Shown one piece after another: positions 53,544-63,286 of a stretch of 64,000 bases of DNA (the first letter of the stretch is position 1; every line of letters starts with the position of its first letter). The notes below the pieces were generated by a model that worked only from the letters and a program-made list of their open reading frames with translations, did not search any database and had not been told where the DNA came from. A program made the translations under genes and the position numbers. The stretch lies in NCBI RefSeq assembly GCF_007845645.1, contig NZ_VCQV01000016.1, positions 40,281-104,280 on the forward strand, written 5' to 3'. This DNA comes from Leekyejoonella antrihumi. Its GTDB lineage: Bacteria > Actinomycetota > Actinomycetes > Actinomycetales > Dermatophilaceae.

Positions 53544-54653
53544 TTAACCGATCGCACGGGATGAGTCCAAACTCTGGCGGTTGCCGACTGGCGTGTCCAC
53601 CTCCGCCAACGGCCGATTCTCGCCCTCGTCCGGTTCGACGCCGGGCGTGTCGTCCACCCCATCGTCCCTCTCGCGGAGCCGGGAGACTCCGTCCTCGATG
53701 AGGGCCCGCGCTCGCTCGCGGACCGGCAACAGCTCGGGCGGCGGCCACAGCCGCACCGTCGCCGCGTTCAACGCTGCACCGATCAGCACCCCGATGGACA
53801 GGAAGTAGAGCCAGATCAGCACCACGATCGTCGCGGCGAGCGGTCCATAGATCGACAGTCCGCCGACGATCGAGCGGTTCAGCGCCCAGCGCAGCGCCAT
53901 CGAGGTGACGACCCAGGTGGCGAGGGTGAGCGCAGCGCCGGGCAGGTCTCGCACCCACGGGGTTCGCTGGGGTGTGGCGATGTAGTACAGCGTGGCGAAC
54001 CCCAGGATCGTCAGCCCGCCCACCAATGGCCAGTAGAAGACCATCAGGAAGCGCACCTGGGCCGGCAGCCAGTCGCCCAGCACGTCTGGACCGATGACGG
54101 TCAGCGGCACCACGATCGCGCCGAAGAGCAAGGAGAGCAGATAGAGGGAAAGGCTGAGAATGCGGGTACGGACGATCCCCCGCTTGCCGCCCTGGCTATA
54201 CATGATCGAGATGGTGTCCAGCAGCACGTTCAGGCATCGGGACCCCGACCACAGGGACAGCAGGAACCCGATGGAGATCACGTCGGGGCGGCCCGCGCCC
54301 AGGGCGTCACGGATCGTCGGCATCAGCACCTGGTTGAGACTGGCCTCGGTGAGGAAACCCGATGCGTAATTCTCGATGTCGCGGGTGACGGTCGCCACAG
54401 TGTTGTGCCCGAGGATGTCTCCGAGGTAGCCGACACCACCCAACAGCCCGAAGACCAACGGCGGCAGTGACAGCAGGGCGAAGTACCCGGCCTCGGCCGC
54501 CAAGCCGGTGACGCGGTACTGCATACACACCCGCACCGTCTCGACGGTCATCCGCACGAACTGGAGCAGGCCCGGCACCTTGGACAGCTTGGCCTTCAGC
54601 ACCTGCTTCACCTCAGGGCCGGAACCGTGCGGTTTTTGGGTGTCGGCGCTCAC
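53544..54653 (-). CDS. YihY/BrkB-family membrane protein
   Basis: A 369-residue protein with six or more membrane helices. Family features are LAAEAGYFALLSLPPLVFGLLGG, SLWSGSRCLNVLLDTIS, RDLPGAALTLATWVV and YGPLAATIVVLIWLYFLSIGVLIGAALN. The N-terminus (35 residues) and the acidic C-terminus (about 60 residues) are cytosolic. The start is GTG 54653. The function of the family is not settled. It diverges from glgX with a 54-base gap. Confidence 0.9.
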   Translation of the reverse strand: MSADTQKPHGSGPEVKQVLKAKLSKVPGLLQFVRMTVETVRVCMQYRVTGLAAEAGYFALLSLPPLVFGLLGGVGYLGDILGHNTVATVTRDIENYASGFLTEASLNQVLMPTIRDALGAGRPDVISIGFLLSLWSGSRCLNVLLDTISIMYSQGGKRGIVRTRILSLSLYLLSLLFGAIVVPLTVIGPDVLGDWLPAQVRFLMVFYWPLVGGLTILGFATLYYIATPQRTPWVRDLPGAALTLATWVVTSMALRWALNRSIVGGLSIYGPLAATIVVLIWLYFLSIGVLIGAALNAATVRLWPPPELLPVRERARALIEDGVSRLRERDDGVDDTPGVEPDEGENRPLAEVDTPVGNRQSLDSSRAIG

Positions 54654-54707
54654 GTGCTACACGGTAGCCGTCACAACGCTCAAGATCGTGCACCACAATG
54701 GCGTGCC

Positions 54708-56837
54708 ATGGACATATGGCCTGGCCGCCCCTACCCGCTCGGAGCCACGTACGACGGCTCCGGAGTCAACTTTGCGCTCTTCTCGGAGATTGCCACAGCC
54801 GTCGAGCTGTGCCTCATCAGCCCCGACCTCGAGGAGACCCGTGTCGGTCTGACGGAGGTCGACGGTCACGTATGGCACGCCTATCTGCCCGGAATTCAGC
54901 CCGGGCAGCGCTACGGATACCGCGTGGACGGTCCCCATGAACCCGACGAGGGGCACCGCTGCAATCCCGCCAAGCTGCTTCTGGATCCTTACGCCAAGGC
55001 CATCGACGGGCAGGTCGACGGTGACGAGTCACTGTTCTCCTACCGGTTCGACGACCACGACGCGCTGAATACCGACGACTCCCTCGGCCACACCATGCTG
55101 TCGGTCGTCGTCAACCCCTTCTTCGACTGGGGCCACGACCGTCCGCCGCAGCACGAATACCACGACAGCGTCATCTATGAGGCGCACGTCAAGGGCCTGA
55201 CGATGACCCACCCGGACCTGCCCGAGGAGATCCGCGGCACGTATGCCGCGCTGGCGCACCCGGCCGTCATCGAGCACCTGACCACCCTCGGGGTCACCGC
55301 CGTCGAGCTGATGCCAGTTCACCAGTTCGTGCAGGACACCTCCCTGACCGATCAGGGACTGGCCAACTACTGGGGCTACAACACGATCGGCTTCCTGGCC
55401 CCGCACGGCGCCTACGCGGCGTGGGGCACCGACGGCCAGCAGGTCAGCGAGTTCAAGTCGATGGTCAAGGCCCTGCACGAGGCGGATATCGAGGTCATCC
55501 TCGACGTGGTCTACAACCACACCGCGGAAGGCAACGAGCTCGGCCCCACGTTGGCGTTCCGCGGCATCGACAACGCGTCCTACTACCGGTTGGTCGAGGA
55601 GCGCAAGGAGCACTACTACGACACGACCGGCACGGGCAACAGCTTGCTGGCGCGCAGTCCGCACGTCCTGCAGCTGATCATGGACTCCCTGCGCTACTGG
55701 GTGCAGGAGATGCACGTCGACGGGTTCCGCTTCGACCTGGCGGCTACCCTGGCGCGCCAGTTCCACGAGGTCGACAAGCTGTCGGCCTTCTTCGACATCA
55801 TCCACCAGGACCCGGTCATCTCCCAGGTGAAGCTGATCGCGGAGCCGTGGGATGTGGGTGACGGCGGCTACCAGGTGGGCAACTTCCCGCCGCTGTGGAC
55901 CGAGTGGAACGGTGCCTACCGTGACACGGTGCGCGACATGTGGCGTGGCGAGCCCGCGACGCTCGGCGAGTTCGCCTCCCGGCTCACCGGCTCCAGCGAC
56001 CTTTACGAGCATTCTGGGCGTCGCCCGATCGCGTCCATCAACTTCGTGACGGCACACGACGGCTTCACACTGCGGGACCTGGTGTCCTACAACGAGAAAC
56101 ACAACGACGCCAACGGGGAGGACGGCAACGACGGCGAGAGCTTCAACCGTTCGTGGAACTGCGGCGTCGAGGGCCCCACCGATGACCCGGCGATCCGCCG
56201 GTTGCGCACGCAGCAGCAGCGCAACTTCATCGCCACCCTGCTGCTCAGCCAGGGTGTGCCGATGCTCCTGCACGGCGACGAGGTGGGGCGCACCCAACAG
56301 GGCAACAACAACGTCTACTGCCAGGACAACGAGATCTCCTGGTTCGACTGGAACCTCGACGATGACTCGCAGAACCTGCTCGAGTTCGCCCAGCAGGCCA
56401 TCGCGCTGCGGCGGGACCACCCGAACCTTCGGCGGCGCCGGTTCTTCGACGGCGACGCGCACCACGGCGGCGCGAGTGAGCTGGGCGACATCCAGTGGTA
56501 CTCCCCCGCTGGGGGTGAGATGAACGAGCTGGACTGGCGCAACGGCTACGCGCGCTCCCTGATGGTGTTCCTCAATGGGCAGGCCATCCACGCACCGGAT
56601 GAGCGAGGCATGCCGGTCACCGACGACCACATGCTCCTGATGTTCAACGCCCACAGCGGGCCGGTGGACTTCCAGGTGCCGGACGTCGTCACGGGCGGAG
56701 CCTGGTCGATTGCGCTGCAGACCGCAACGGATCAGCCGCTGCCCACGGAGACCTACTCCCCGGGCGCGGACCTCAAGGTCGCCGGCCGGTCGCTGGTGGT
56801 GCTGATCGCACCCTCGGAGACGGAGGAGGATGAGTAG
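54708..56837 (+). CDS. glgX: Glycogen debranching enzyme
   Basis: A 709-residue GH13 enzyme with an N-terminal CBM48-like domain (PLGATYDGSGVNFALFSE). Catalytic motifs are VILDVVYNHTAEGN, the nucleophile Asp in VDGFRFDLA, Glu in LIAEPWDVG and NFVTAHDGFTL with the transition-state Asp. It hydrolyses alpha-1,6 branches in limit dextrins during glycogen breakdown. ATG 54708 gives the usual family length. Its end overlaps the remains of a BAAT-type gene. Confidence 0.95.
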   Translation: MDIWPGRPYPLGATYDGSGVNFALFSEIATAVELCLISPDLEETRVGLTEVDGHVWHAYLPGIQPGQRYGYRVDGPHEPDEGHRCNPAKLLLDPYAKAIDGQVDGDESLFSYRFDDHDALNTDDSLGHTMLSVVVNPFFDWGHDRPPQHEYHDSVIYEAHVKGLTMTHPDLPEEIRGTYAALAHPAVIEHLTTLGVTAVELMPVHQFVQDTSLTDQGLANYWGYNTIGFLAPHGAYAAWGTDGQQVSEFKSMVKALHEADIEVILDVVYNHTAEGNELGPTLAFRGIDNASYYRLVEERKEHYYDTTGTGNSLLARSPHVLQLIMDSLRYWVQEMHVDGFRFDLAATLARQFHEVDKLSAFFDIIHQDPVISQVKLIAEPWDVGDGGYQVGNFPPLWTEWNGAYRDTVRDMWRGEPATLGEFASRLTGSSDLYEHSGRRPIASINFVTAHDGFTLRDLVSYNEKHNDANGEDGNDGESFNRSWNCGVEGPTDDPAIRRLRTQQQRNFIATLLLSQGVPMLLHGDEVGRTQQGNNNVYCQDNEISWFDWNLDDDSQNLLEFAQQAIALRRDHPNLRRRRFFDGDAHHGGASELGDIQWYSPAGGEMNELDWRNGYARSLMVFLNGQAIHAPDERGMPVTDDHMLLMFNAHSGPVDFQVPDVVTGGAWSIALQTATDQPLPTETYSPGADLKVAGRSLVVLIAPSETEEDE

Positions 56838-58082
56838 CGGCCAACCCCGTCACGCTATGTCTCTCCTGCCGCTCAACCCAGCCGGGGCCGATGCCTCATT
56901 CGGCAGAAGGACGCGTTCGCGTGTGGGTGCCAGAGCGGTTGGTGCGGCGCCGGCGGCGGCCATCGCGGTGGCCGGTGTGGCCGGTTGCTCGAGCTCGTCG
57001 ACGGCTGTCCATGCGACGATGCGTGTTTCGCCGGCGGTCGCGGTGGCCGATGCGCCGGTATCGACGATGATCACGGGGCTGCCCGCGGGGTCGAGGGCCA
57101 CCGTGACGTCCCGTGCAACCGATGACGGCGGGGTGCGCTGGAAGGGCTCGGCCGCGGTCCGGGTGCCGTCGGACGGTGTGGTCTCCCTGGGGATGCCATC
57201 CACCGGTGGCAGCTATACGGGGCCCAATCCGATGGGGCTCCTCGATTTCATGAAGCCGCCCAAGGGGTCCGATCAGGAGGCCTTCCGCTCGTTCCTTTCA
57301 TGAAGCCGTTCACCGTCACCCTGGCGGCGACCGTCGATGGGCACACGGTGGCGACCGCAGACGCCCGCCGGCTGCCGATGGCGAAGGGTGTCACGCAGAA
57401 GTCACTGCGCCCGGCCAAGGACGGCGTGTACGCCGATCTGTTCCTGCCGCCGCGCAGCACGACCCGCGAGCCTGCCCTGTTGATGTTCGGTGGCGCGGAG
57501 GGCGGCCTGGCTGACGAGACAGCGCAAGCCGCACATCTGGCCAGTCATGGGTGTCCGGTGATGGCACTGGCCTACTTCAAGGAGCCGGGGCTGCCGAGCA
57601 CGCTGCGCAACACCCCGTTGGAGTACTCGCCAAGGCGTTACGCATCCTGCGGGCCCAGCCCGGCGTCGACCCGCACCACGTGGTGGTGATGGGGGTTCTC
57701 TCGGGGCAGCGAGGCAGCCCTGCTGCTCGACGCGCACTATCCCCAGCTGGTGAATGGTGTCATCCCCGTGGAGAAGATCCACGGGCCACTGCTGCTGGTC
57801 TGCGGGACGATGGATCGCATCTGGCCCTCGTGCGGCTTCACCGCAGCGATCCAGGCTCGGCTGCGCGCTCATCACTTTCGATACCCGGTGACCGCCCTCA
57901 CGGTGCCGAACGCAGGTCACGCCGCGGGAGGAATGGAGGCGTACTACAGCGCCACCGCGGCTGCATACGATCAGCCGTTCAGCGCGTATTACACCGTGCT
58001 AGGCGGGACCCTCGAGGCCAACAAGCAGGGCGAGGCCAAAGGACACGCCGCCCTGCTGAAGTTCCTCCAGGCCCAGCGCTGA
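56830..58082 (+). pseudogene. Decayed acyl-CoA thioesterase/BAAT-family gene
   Basis: Three frames carry successive pieces of one protein. 56830-57303 holds a lipoprotein-like N-terminus (GVAGCSSSS) and the BAAT N-terminal domain ending DFMKPPKGSDQEAFRSFLS. 57300 onward continues PFTVTLAATVDGHTVATA to PSTLRNTPLEY. The next pieces are LAKALRILRAQPGVDPHHVVVMG and SRGSEAALLLDAHYPQLVNGV, and then PVEKIHGPLLLVCGTMDRIW with about 60 residues apparently lost between. At least three frameshifts plus a deletion make it non-functional. The catalytic Ser region (SRGSEAA) survives only in fragments. Confidence 0.8.
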
Positions 58083-58229
58083 GTGACTATTTGCACGGAG
58101 GACTCGAAGCGGGTCCGGGTCACATCGAGGTCTCGTCCACTCGCGCCGAGAGGTCAATATGCGGCCCCAAAACGCAGGGAAGGGACGACGGCACCATTCA
58201 TCAAGTCCACTTCGACAGCGCGAACCGCC

Positions 58230-58496
58230 TTATCGGTAGATTTCGGAACGATGCCCGAGACCGATGGCGATGATCACCAGTTCTTCGTCATTGATCTCGA
58301 CAATCACTCGCCAGTCGCCCACTCGATACCGCCAGTATCCAGCGAGGTCCCCGGTCAGTCCTTTGCCTCGCTGGCGCGGCTCGTCGAGTTCGCAGACTGA
58401 TTCCAGGTAGGTCTTTACTCGACGCAGTACCGCTCGGTCGAGCCGACGAGCAGCCTGATCGAATTGCGGTGAAGTGCGCAGTTGCCAACGGCTCAA
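58230..58496 (-). CDS. relE: RelE/ParE-family toxin
   Basis: An 88-residue toxin with the RelE fold: SPQFDQAARRLDRAVLRRVKTYL, GLTGDLAGYWRYRVGDWRVIVEI and a C-terminal IAIGLGHRSEIYR carrying the Arg/His/Tyr residues used for mRNA cleavage on the ribosome. It follows its antitoxin with a 4-base overlap. Confidence 0.9.
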   Translation of the reverse strand: MSRWQLRTSPQFDQAARRLDRAVLRRVKTYLESVCELDEPRQRGKGLTGDLAGYWRYRVGDWRVIVEINDEELVIIAIGLGHRSEIYR

Positions 58497-58714
58497 ACGC
58501 CCAGCTCATCCCACAACTGCCCAGCCGGACGGTTCGGCTTGCCGGACTCTTCCCACTCGTGCACGACGGCGTCCGCCCAGTAGCGCTCTTCGAGGTCGTC
58601 GAGGTGCTCGTGGATTGCCTCACGCACGTAGAACGTCTTCGAGCGACCGGTACGCCGCGCCAATTCCGCGAGTCGTGCCTCGTCCTCCGGCTCTAGTCTG
58701 ATCGAGATCGCCAC
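58493..58714 (-). CDS. relB: RelB-family ribbon-helix-helix antitoxin
   Basis: A 73-residue protein starting at GTG 58714, which is 8 bases after AGGAGG; the ATG at 58720 is too close to that site. The ribbon-helix-helix part is ISIRLEPEDEARLAELARRTGRS followed by KTFYVREAIHEHLDDLEE; the tail binds toxin. It is preceded by a perfect palindrome that must be its operator, and it overlaps the toxin gene by four bases. Confidence 0.9.
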   Translation of the reverse strand: MAISIRLEPEDEARLAELARRTGRSKTFYVREAIHEHLDDLEERYWADAVVHEWEESGKPNRPAGQLWDELGV

Positions 58715-58723
58715 GACCATCAC

Positions 58724-58753
58724 CTCCTGTGCGATACAAGTATCGCACAGGAG
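58724..58753. promoter_or_regulatory. Perfect 30-bp palindromic operator of relBE
   Basis: CTCCTGTGCGATAC, two bases, then its exact complement. It starts 9 bases before the antitoxin GTG and contains the ribosome-binding site AGGAG, so RelB binding could block both promoter and translation start; as RNA it would form a strong hairpin hiding the site. Confidence 0.85.
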
Positions 58754-58986
58754 ATTCCCTCTCCGCATGAGCATGCGGCGGACCGGGCCGGTGCAGCCTG
58801 TCGTCACACGAACAGGTGTCGAGCCACAGCACAGGGCTGAGAACCGCGGAAGTCCGCGCTTGGACCACACCACCTGGTCGACTCCTGTTGGTATGCCGTA
58901 CCGCCCCGTCCAGTTGCCCATGTCGACCCGGCTCACTCATCATGCTGCGCACCACTCGCAGGGTCCCCCGGTGCGGCCGGTCGGAC

Positions 58987-59511
58987 CTACTGCTGAGCGT
59001 CGTCGGCCTGCGACTCCGCCTCTTGCGCCTGGTGCCAGGCGGTCTCGGACTTGGCAACTGCCCGGTCGGCCTCCGCGTGGGCGTCATCGGCCTTGCGACG
59101 TGCCTGCATGGCCTGATCACGGGCGGCACGGGCCCGATCCGCGGCAGGCTTCAGCAGCTCGGTGAGCTTCGCGTCGAGCGCGACGTAGCCACCGGCCATG
59201 GCTGCGGCCATGAAGACGCGGCGCACCGGCAGGATCCGTGCCACGCCGACGAGCGGGATCGCCAGCAGGCCGACCACAGCGCTCGATGCGGCAGTGCTGA
59301 CCATCTGGGACTGCTCCTTGGTCAGCTTGCCGCCCGTCGTCGGGGTGACCGTGACCGGCTGGAAGCCTTCGGGCTCGGCCACGGCCTGCGCGGCATACGT
59401 GCCGGCAACGATCATGCCTCCGAGGATGCGCCGGCGGGGCGTGAATCCGGGCAGCAGCGTGGCAGCGGCGAGACCCGCCGCCGGGATAGCAGACATCGGG
59501 TTGACCTGCAC
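58987..59511 (-). CDS. Conserved-looking membrane-associated protein with Ala-rich coiled coil
   Basis: A 174-residue protein from GTG 59511 with AAGGGG upstream. The N-terminal half is hydrophobic with two or three weak membrane segments (PAAGLAAATLLPGF, AVVGLLAIPLVGVARIL, VFMAAAMAGGYVAL). The C-terminal 60 residues are a charged Ala-rich coiled coil (RARAARDQAMQARRKADDAH). I do not recognise the family. It lies between the relBE operator region and a hydrolase gene, in its own leftward unit. Confidence 0.6.
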   Translation of the reverse strand: MQVNPMSAIPAAGLAAATLLPGFTPRRRILGGMIVAGTYAAQAVAEPEGFQPVTVTPTTGGKLTKEQSQMVSTAASSAVVGLLAIPLVGVARILPVRRVFMAAAMAGGYVALDAKLTELLKPAADRARAARDQAMQARRKADDAHAEADRAVAKSETAWHQAQEAESQADDAQQ

Positions 59512-59598
59512 GATTGTCCCCTTCTCAGTCGTCACGGACGCCGGGCCGACGTCCGCATGGCTTGCCACACTATCCGCCGTGCCGCGCCTGGTGTGCCC

Positions 59599-60732
59599 TC
59601 AGGCAGGGGGTGCCAGAAACTCTCGCACCATCCTTTCCCAGCGACCGGGCTCGGTGTTCCATTCCCGGCAGTGTCGTGCCGTCGTCCACTCGGGCATCGT
59701 CACCAGGTCGGGCCTGGCGCGGGCGAGCTCCTGCGACCGTCCCACAGGCACGAACTCGTCATCGGTGGAGTGGATCAGCAGGATCGGCGTATGCAGCTCG
59801 GCCGCGCGGGCCACCCAGTTGGTGTGCGCCAGATCGATCCCCGGCACCAGTCCGAGGAGGCGGCCCGCCGCGGGCCCGCGCATCATCCGCCCGCCCAGTC
59901 GGCCGAGCGGCGCGGGCAGCCGGTTCTCTCGTGCATGAAAGGCCATCACGGCTGCCCAGTCGACCACTGGCGCGTCCAGCACGACCCTGCTCACGCGTTC
60001 GGACAGCCACGAGCGATCCAGCGTCTGCAGCACCGCAGCGCCACCCATCGACCAGCCGAAGAGCACGATCTCCTGCGCCCCAAGCTCCACCGCGTGAATT
60101 AGCGCCGCCTCAACGTCCTCCCACTCGCTGAGTCCGAGGTGGTAGCGGCCGTCATCACTTGCCGGCGCGTCGATGTCATTGCGATAGCTGGGGATCAGCA
60201 CGTTGAACCCGAGGTCGTGCAGTGTCGGGACGGCGCGCAGGCACTCCGCACGCAGCGCCCCTCGCCCGTGCACGAGGACCGCCCAGCGCGCGGGGTCCTG
60301 GCCACGCACCTGCCAGCCGGGCATGGCGCCGAGCGGACCGGGCAGGCTCACGTCCTCCAGCGGTATGCCGAGTGACGACGCCGGCGGACCCGCATGGTAG
60401 TAGCCGTTCATCCGGGCCGCTCCGGGCAACGGCTCACCGAAGTCGACGGCCTCCAGCACTCTCGTGACCGTGGTGTCCGTGCGAGCGAGGACGTCGGCGA
60501 AGCGCAGGTGTCCGGTTGGCCCGTTCAACCACAGTCCGTAGCGGCCCGGTGCCGTGGTCTGCTCATCCGCGTCCAGCGTGATCGTCGACGCCGTCAGCTC
60601 GCGGATCACCACGTCGTCCTCCGGCGGCTCCGGAGTCACGAACCGGCGGGCGAAGTAGGAACTCAGGCCCAGCGCTCCGCCCACGGCGCTCGCACCCGCC
60701 AGCCCCGCAGCCCCCAACAGTCGTGTTCGCAT
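59599..60732 (-). CDS. Alpha/beta hydrolase with N-terminal membrane anchor
   Basis: A 377-residue protein from ATG 60732. The first 30 residues form an anchor or signal (RLLGAAGLAGASAVGGALGL). The hydrolase has WAVLVHGRGALRAE, the nucleophile Ser in VLFGWSMGGAAVLQ, Asp in LLIHSTDDEFVP and a late His in TTARHCREWN. It is probably an exported or membrane-tethered esterase or lipase-like enzyme; substrate unknown. It diverges from the DNA ligase gene. Confidence 0.82.
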   Translation of the reverse strand: MRTRLLGAAGLAGASAVGGALGLSSYFARRFVTPEPPEDDVVIRELTASTITLDADEQTTAPGRYGLWLNGPTGHLRFADVLARTDTTVTRVLEAVDFGEPLPGAARMNGYYHAGPPASSLGIPLEDVSLPGPLGAMPGWQVRGQDPARWAVLVHGRGALRAECLRAVPTLHDLGFNVLIPSYRNDIDAPASDDGRYHLGLSEWEDVEAALIHAVELGAQEIVLFGWSMGGAAVLQTLDRSWLSERVSRVVLDAPVVDWAAVMAFHARENRLPAPLGRLGGRMMRGPAAGRLLGLVPGIDLAHTNWVARAAELHTPILLIHSTDDEFVPVGRSQELARARPDLVTMPEWTTARHCREWNTEPGRWERMVREFLAPPA

Positions 60733-60810
60733 GAACTCATCGTGCCAGGTCGCGCCACCACCCAGCGCGACGTGCGGCACGCGCGCGGCCGCATACCGCA
60801 CACTGGGGTC

Positions 60811-61875
60811 ATGGACCTACCTGTGGACCTGCCGATCACGCCCATGCTGGCCAAGGCAATGGACGCCGTGCCCGAGCCCACCTCCATCGAGGGTGGCTAT
60901 CTCTACGAGCCGAAGTGGGACGGATTTCGGTGCATCGTGCTGCGCGACGGCGACGAGGTGGAGATTGCCTCCCGGGGGGCGAAGCCACTGACCCGCTACT
61001 TCCCTGAGCTCATCACCGCTGCGCTCGAGCACCTTCCGGCTCGCTGCGCCCTTGACGGTGAGGTCGTGGTTCGATCCGGCGAGCCGGGCGCGCAGCGGCT
61101 CGATTGGGAGTCCCTGAGTCAGCGCATCCACCCCGCCGACTCCAGGGTCCGCAAGCTCGCCCAGGAGACACCGGCCGAGGTGATCTTCTTCGACGCACTG
61201 GCGCTCGACGACGAGGACCTCACCGGTATGCCGTTCGAGCAGCGTCGAGCGCGACTTACCGCCGCGCTCCACGGACTGGCTCCAGGCGCCCCGTTTCACC
61301 TCACCCGGGTCACCGATGACGCGACGCTGGCACAGGACTGGTTCACCCGCTTCGAGGGCGCCGGGCTGGACGGCGTCGTGGCCAAGGCCTGCCGCCGGGA
61401 ATACACGCCCGGCAAACGCACCATGCTCAAGATCAAGCACCACCGCACCGCCGAAGCCGTCCTGCTGGGCTACCGAGTCCACAAGAGCGGCAACGGCGTC
61501 GGATCGCTGCTGTTAGGCATGTATGACGACGGCGGTGAGCTGCGCAACGTCGGTGGCATCGTGGCCTTCACGGCGAAGCGACGTGTCGAACTGGTCGACG
61601 AGCTGGCCGACCTCGTCGTCACCGACGATGAGGGAGCTCCGGTCAAGGGCGCGACCGACCGATCCCGCTTCAGCGGAAACAAGGACGTCTCCTTCGTGCG
61701 GCTGCGGCCCGAGCGGGTGGTCGAGGTCAGATTCGACCAGCTCGAGGGCTCCCGCTTTCGCCACGGCGTGACGTTCTTGCGCTGGCGCCCGGACCGGGAC
61801 CCGCGATCGTGCACCCTGGACCAGGTGGACCGGGCCCCCGCCTACGACCTCGGCGAGGTCCTGAGCCGAGGCTAG
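60811..61875 (+). CDS. ATP-dependent DNA ligase (LigC-like)
   Basis: A 354-residue ligase with the adenylated Lys in YEPKWDGFRCIV, RGAKPLTRYFPE, EGAGLDGVVAKA and TMLKIKHHRTAEAVL, then an OB domain with VRFDQLEGSRFRHGVTFLRWRPD. It fits the LigC type of actinobacteria that fills and seals gaps beside NHEJ or base excision repair. No ku or polymerase gene is adjacent. Confidence 0.9.
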   Translation: MDLPVDLPITPMLAKAMDAVPEPTSIEGGYLYEPKWDGFRCIVLRDGDEVEIASRGAKPLTRYFPELITAALEHLPARCALDGEVVVRSGEPGAQRLDWESLSQRIHPADSRVRKLAQETPAEVIFFDALALDDEDLTGMPFEQRRARLTAALHGLAPGAPFHLTRVTDDATLAQDWFTRFEGAGLDGVVAKACRREYTPGKRTMLKIKHHRTAEAVLLGYRVHKSGNGVGSLLLGMYDDGGELRNVGGIVAFTAKRRVELVDELADLVVTDDEGAPVKGATDRSRFSGNKDVSFVRLRPERVVEVRFDQLEGSRFRHGVTFLRWRPDRDPRSCTLDQVDRAPAYDLGEVLSRG

Positions 61876-61876
61876 C

Positions 61877-63103
61877 TCAGGCAGGGATGCGGCGGTCGGC
61901 GCCGGCGACCAGGCCACCTACCCCTTGCGGGATCACGAAGACCGCCAGCACGACCAGCGCGACCGACCACGAGTGCGTCGCATCATGCAGCGCACCGATC
62001 AGGATCGGTCCCACTGCCGCCAGGACGTAGCCGATGGTCTGCGCCATTCCGGACAGCTGCGAGGTCTGCTCGGTCGTGCTGGCGCGCAGCACCATCATCA
62101 GGAGGGCCAGCCCGATGCCGGTTCCCGGCCCGATGCCGATCAGGCACACCCACAGGATCGATGCCGCGGGTGCAATCACCAGGCCCAGCAGGCCGATTCC
62201 GCACACCGCGGTCGTGCCGACGGCGAGCAGACGCTGGTCGCGCATCCGGGTGGCAATGATCGGCATGACCAGTGAGCACAACGTCCCGACGATGCTGAAC
62301 AGCGCAAGCATCCACCCCGCATCCGCGTCGGAGACACCGCGCGACGAGAAGTAGGCCGGTAGCCAGGCGATGACCGTGTAGAACACCAGCGACTGCATGC
62401 CCATGTAGATGGTGAGGGCCCACGCGATGCGGTTGCGCCCCACCGACCTCGAGGTAGGCCGCTCGGCCGACACGTGATGCTGCCGACCGAGCGTCTGTGG
62501 CACCCACAGGACGAGGGCGGCGACGACAAGCAGCGCCCATACAGCAAGGGTTGGCCGCCATGCCCAGCCGGTGCTGTCTCGGATCGGGACCGTGAGACCG
62601 GCCGCAACGGCCGCACCGCAGGACAACGTCATCGAGTAGAGGCCGGTCATCACCCCGGCGTGGGTCGAGAAGTCTCGCTTGATCAAGGCAGGCAGCAGCA
62701 CATTGACCACACCGATCGCGACACCGACGAACAAGGTCCCGATGAAGAGTGCGATCGTCGGTGCCAGCAGTCGCACGAGCACACCGGCGAGCAGGACCAG
62801 CAGTGACAGGAATACGGCTCGCTCGATCCCCAGTCGCCGACCGATCCGTGGTGCCACCGGGGCCATCAGGCCGAAGCAGAGCACCGGAAGCGTAGTGAGC
62901 AGACCCGCACCGGTCCCACCGAGATGCTGCGTGTGGCGGATGTCGCCGAGCAGCGGGGATATTGCCACGACGGCCGGGCGAAGATTGGCTGCGACGAGCA
63001 TGATCGAGACCGCCGCAACGATCATGGCGCGTCCTCGAAGCGGGCCGAACGCGTCGGCGGCGACTTTGTTTCGAGAGGGCGAGACCCCGCACTGCTCAGG
63101 CAC
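61877..63103 (-). CDS. CynX/NimT-family MFS transporter
   Basis: A 408-residue 12-segment transporter. The first helix is MIVAAVSIMLVAANLRPAVVAI, with NLRPAV typical of the CynX/NimT family, and later LPALIKRDFSTHAGVMTGLYS. The start is GTG 63103; an inner ATG at the first helix is possible. Members carry cyanate, 2-nitroimidazole or other small anions; the substrate here is not predictable. It is convergent with the ligase gene, which ends 1 base away. Confidence 0.85.
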   Translation of the reverse strand: MPEQCGVSPSRNKVAADAFGPLRGRAMIVAAVSIMLVAANLRPAVVAISPLLGDIRHTQHLGGTGAGLLTTLPVLCFGLMAPVAPRIGRRLGIERAVFLSLLVLLAGVLVRLLAPTIALFIGTLFVGVAIGVVNVLLPALIKRDFSTHAGVMTGLYSMTLSCGAAVAAGLTVPIRDSTGWAWRPTLAVWALLVVAALVLWVPQTLGRQHHVSAERPTSRSVGRNRIAWALTIYMGMQSLVFYTVIAWLPAYFSSRGVSDADAGWMLALFSIVGTLCSLVMPIIATRMRDQRLLAVGTTAVCGIGLLGLVIAPAASILWVCLIGIGPGTGIGLALLMMVLRASTTEQTSQLSGMAQTIGYVLAAVGPILIGALHDATHSWSVALVVLAVFVIPQGVGGLVAGADRRIPA

Positions 63104-63170
63104 CGCTCCACCCTAGCCAGGTGCCCTCAGCTCACCGCCGCACCGGTGGCCTGAGACGGCGGTAATCGGA

Positions 63171-63197
63171 GCCCCGTTCGACAGTATCGAACGGGGC
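63171..63197. terminator. Isolated strong hairpin between MFS and glpF remnant
   Basis: GCCCCGTTCGA and TCGAACGGGGC form a perfect 11-bp stem with a 5-base loop. It lies between two divergent starts, where a terminator is unexpected. It may be left from a lost gene or act in the glpF leader. Confidence 0.55.
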
Positions 63198-63286
63198 CGC
63201 CTCCCTCACCCCATATGTTCCCTTTGTTGTTCTCCACCGCCTGCCAGGGGCATGACACGAGTCACCAACAGTGGGAAGGGCACACC

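Noticed and set aside
55029..56654. A 541-codon open frame opposite glgX
   Set aside because: Shadow of glgX; repetitive Val/Asp/Gln composition and no domain.
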